Positions 6,119 to 6,158 of a stretch of DNA of 6,158 bases are shown piece by piece; within the stretch, counting starts at the first letter, position 1; the number at the start of each line of letters is the position of its first letter. Location of the stretch: contig JAIRXI010000153.1 in the NCBI GenBank assembly GCA_031268395.1, forward strand, positions 1-6,158. The letters are read 5' to 3'. The translations under genes and the position numbers were made by a program. The notes below the pieces were generated by a model. It was not told the origin of the DNA and did not search any database. It saw only the letters and a program-made list of their open reading frames with translations. The DNA comes from Tannerella sp. (GTDB taxonomy: Bacteria; Bacteroidota; Bacteroidia; Bacteroidales; Tannerellaceae).

Positions 6119-6142
6119 GGCCCGTCCCGGCGGGGACGGGCC
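6119..6142. repeat. Compact GC-rich hairpin
   Basis: GGCCCGTCCC (6119-6128) and GGGACGGGCC (6133-6142) pair perfectly around the loop GGCG. The hairpin starts four bases after near-palindrome B. It is very stable, but on neither strand is it followed by a T-run, so it is a weak candidate for an intrinsic terminator. It may instead be the third part of the repeat block, or the end of a gene lying beyond the window. Confidence 0.7.
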
Positions 6143-6158
6143 ATATTGCGTTGCGAGC

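Larger units (their letters stand above)
5342..6158. other. Right flank: repeat-rich region without a convincing gene
   Basis: About 800 bases precede the helicase gene. Several short frames cross the region, notably 5350-5589, 5501-5800 and 5920-6144 on the minus strand and 5559-5846 on the plus strand. None has a recognisable domain, and those reaching past 5745 are shaped by the inverted repeats. The region divides into a leader-like part (5342-5620), a stretch with a short direct repeat (5628-5662) and little else up to 5744, two large near-palindromes, and a terminal GC hairpin. No transposase, tRNA or CRISPR repeat was seen. Confidence 0.6.

Noticed and set aside
5920..6144. 74-codon minus-strand frame across near-palindrome B
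   Set aside because: The frame is produced by translating both arms of the inverted repeat and the terminal GC hairpin, so openness reflects the repeat and not coding selection.

Overview
The window looks like a chromosomal segment from a member of the Bacteroidales (phylum Bacteroidota). Three things support this: the psd-pssA-DUF4834 gene group, promoter-like boxes of the Bacteroidota type (TAnnTTTG), and start codons preceded by A-rich tracts or by nothing, rather than Shine-Dalgarno sequences. Genus cannot be fixed from the sequence alone.

All four convincing genes lie on the minus strand and read from right to left. The first (5341-2117) encodes a large AddA/RecB-type helicase-nuclease with intact helicase motifs and a C-terminal PD-(D/E)XK nuclease site. 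After a 55-bp gap with its own promoter-like box comes psd (2061-1372), a short-form phosphatidylserine decarboxylase. It overlaps pssA (1375-614), phosphatidylserine synthase, by four bases (GTGA). Together these two enzymes make phosphatidylethanolamine from CDP-diacylglycerol and serine. A small single-pass membrane protein of the DUF4834 type (573-331) follows, with another promoter-like box just upstream.

The flanks carry no convincing gene. The left flank (1-330) begins AT-rich and holds two hairpins built from four copies of TCTAATGG/CCATTAGA, then a long imperfect hairpin at 178-247. The right flank (5342-6158) holds a doubtful 79-codon reading frame directly before the helicase gene. 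Further out lie two large near-palindromes side by side (5745-5936 and 5945-6114) and a compact GC-rich hairpin (6119-6142). A short direct copy of the second palindrome's terminal motif sits at 5628-5662. This looks like a block of repetitive, possibly non-autonomous mobile sequence.

No complete new system is evident. The lipid and repair genes are ordinary core functions. The part most worth a second look is the stacked palindrome array, followed by the left-end repeats and the short frame ahead of the helicase gene.
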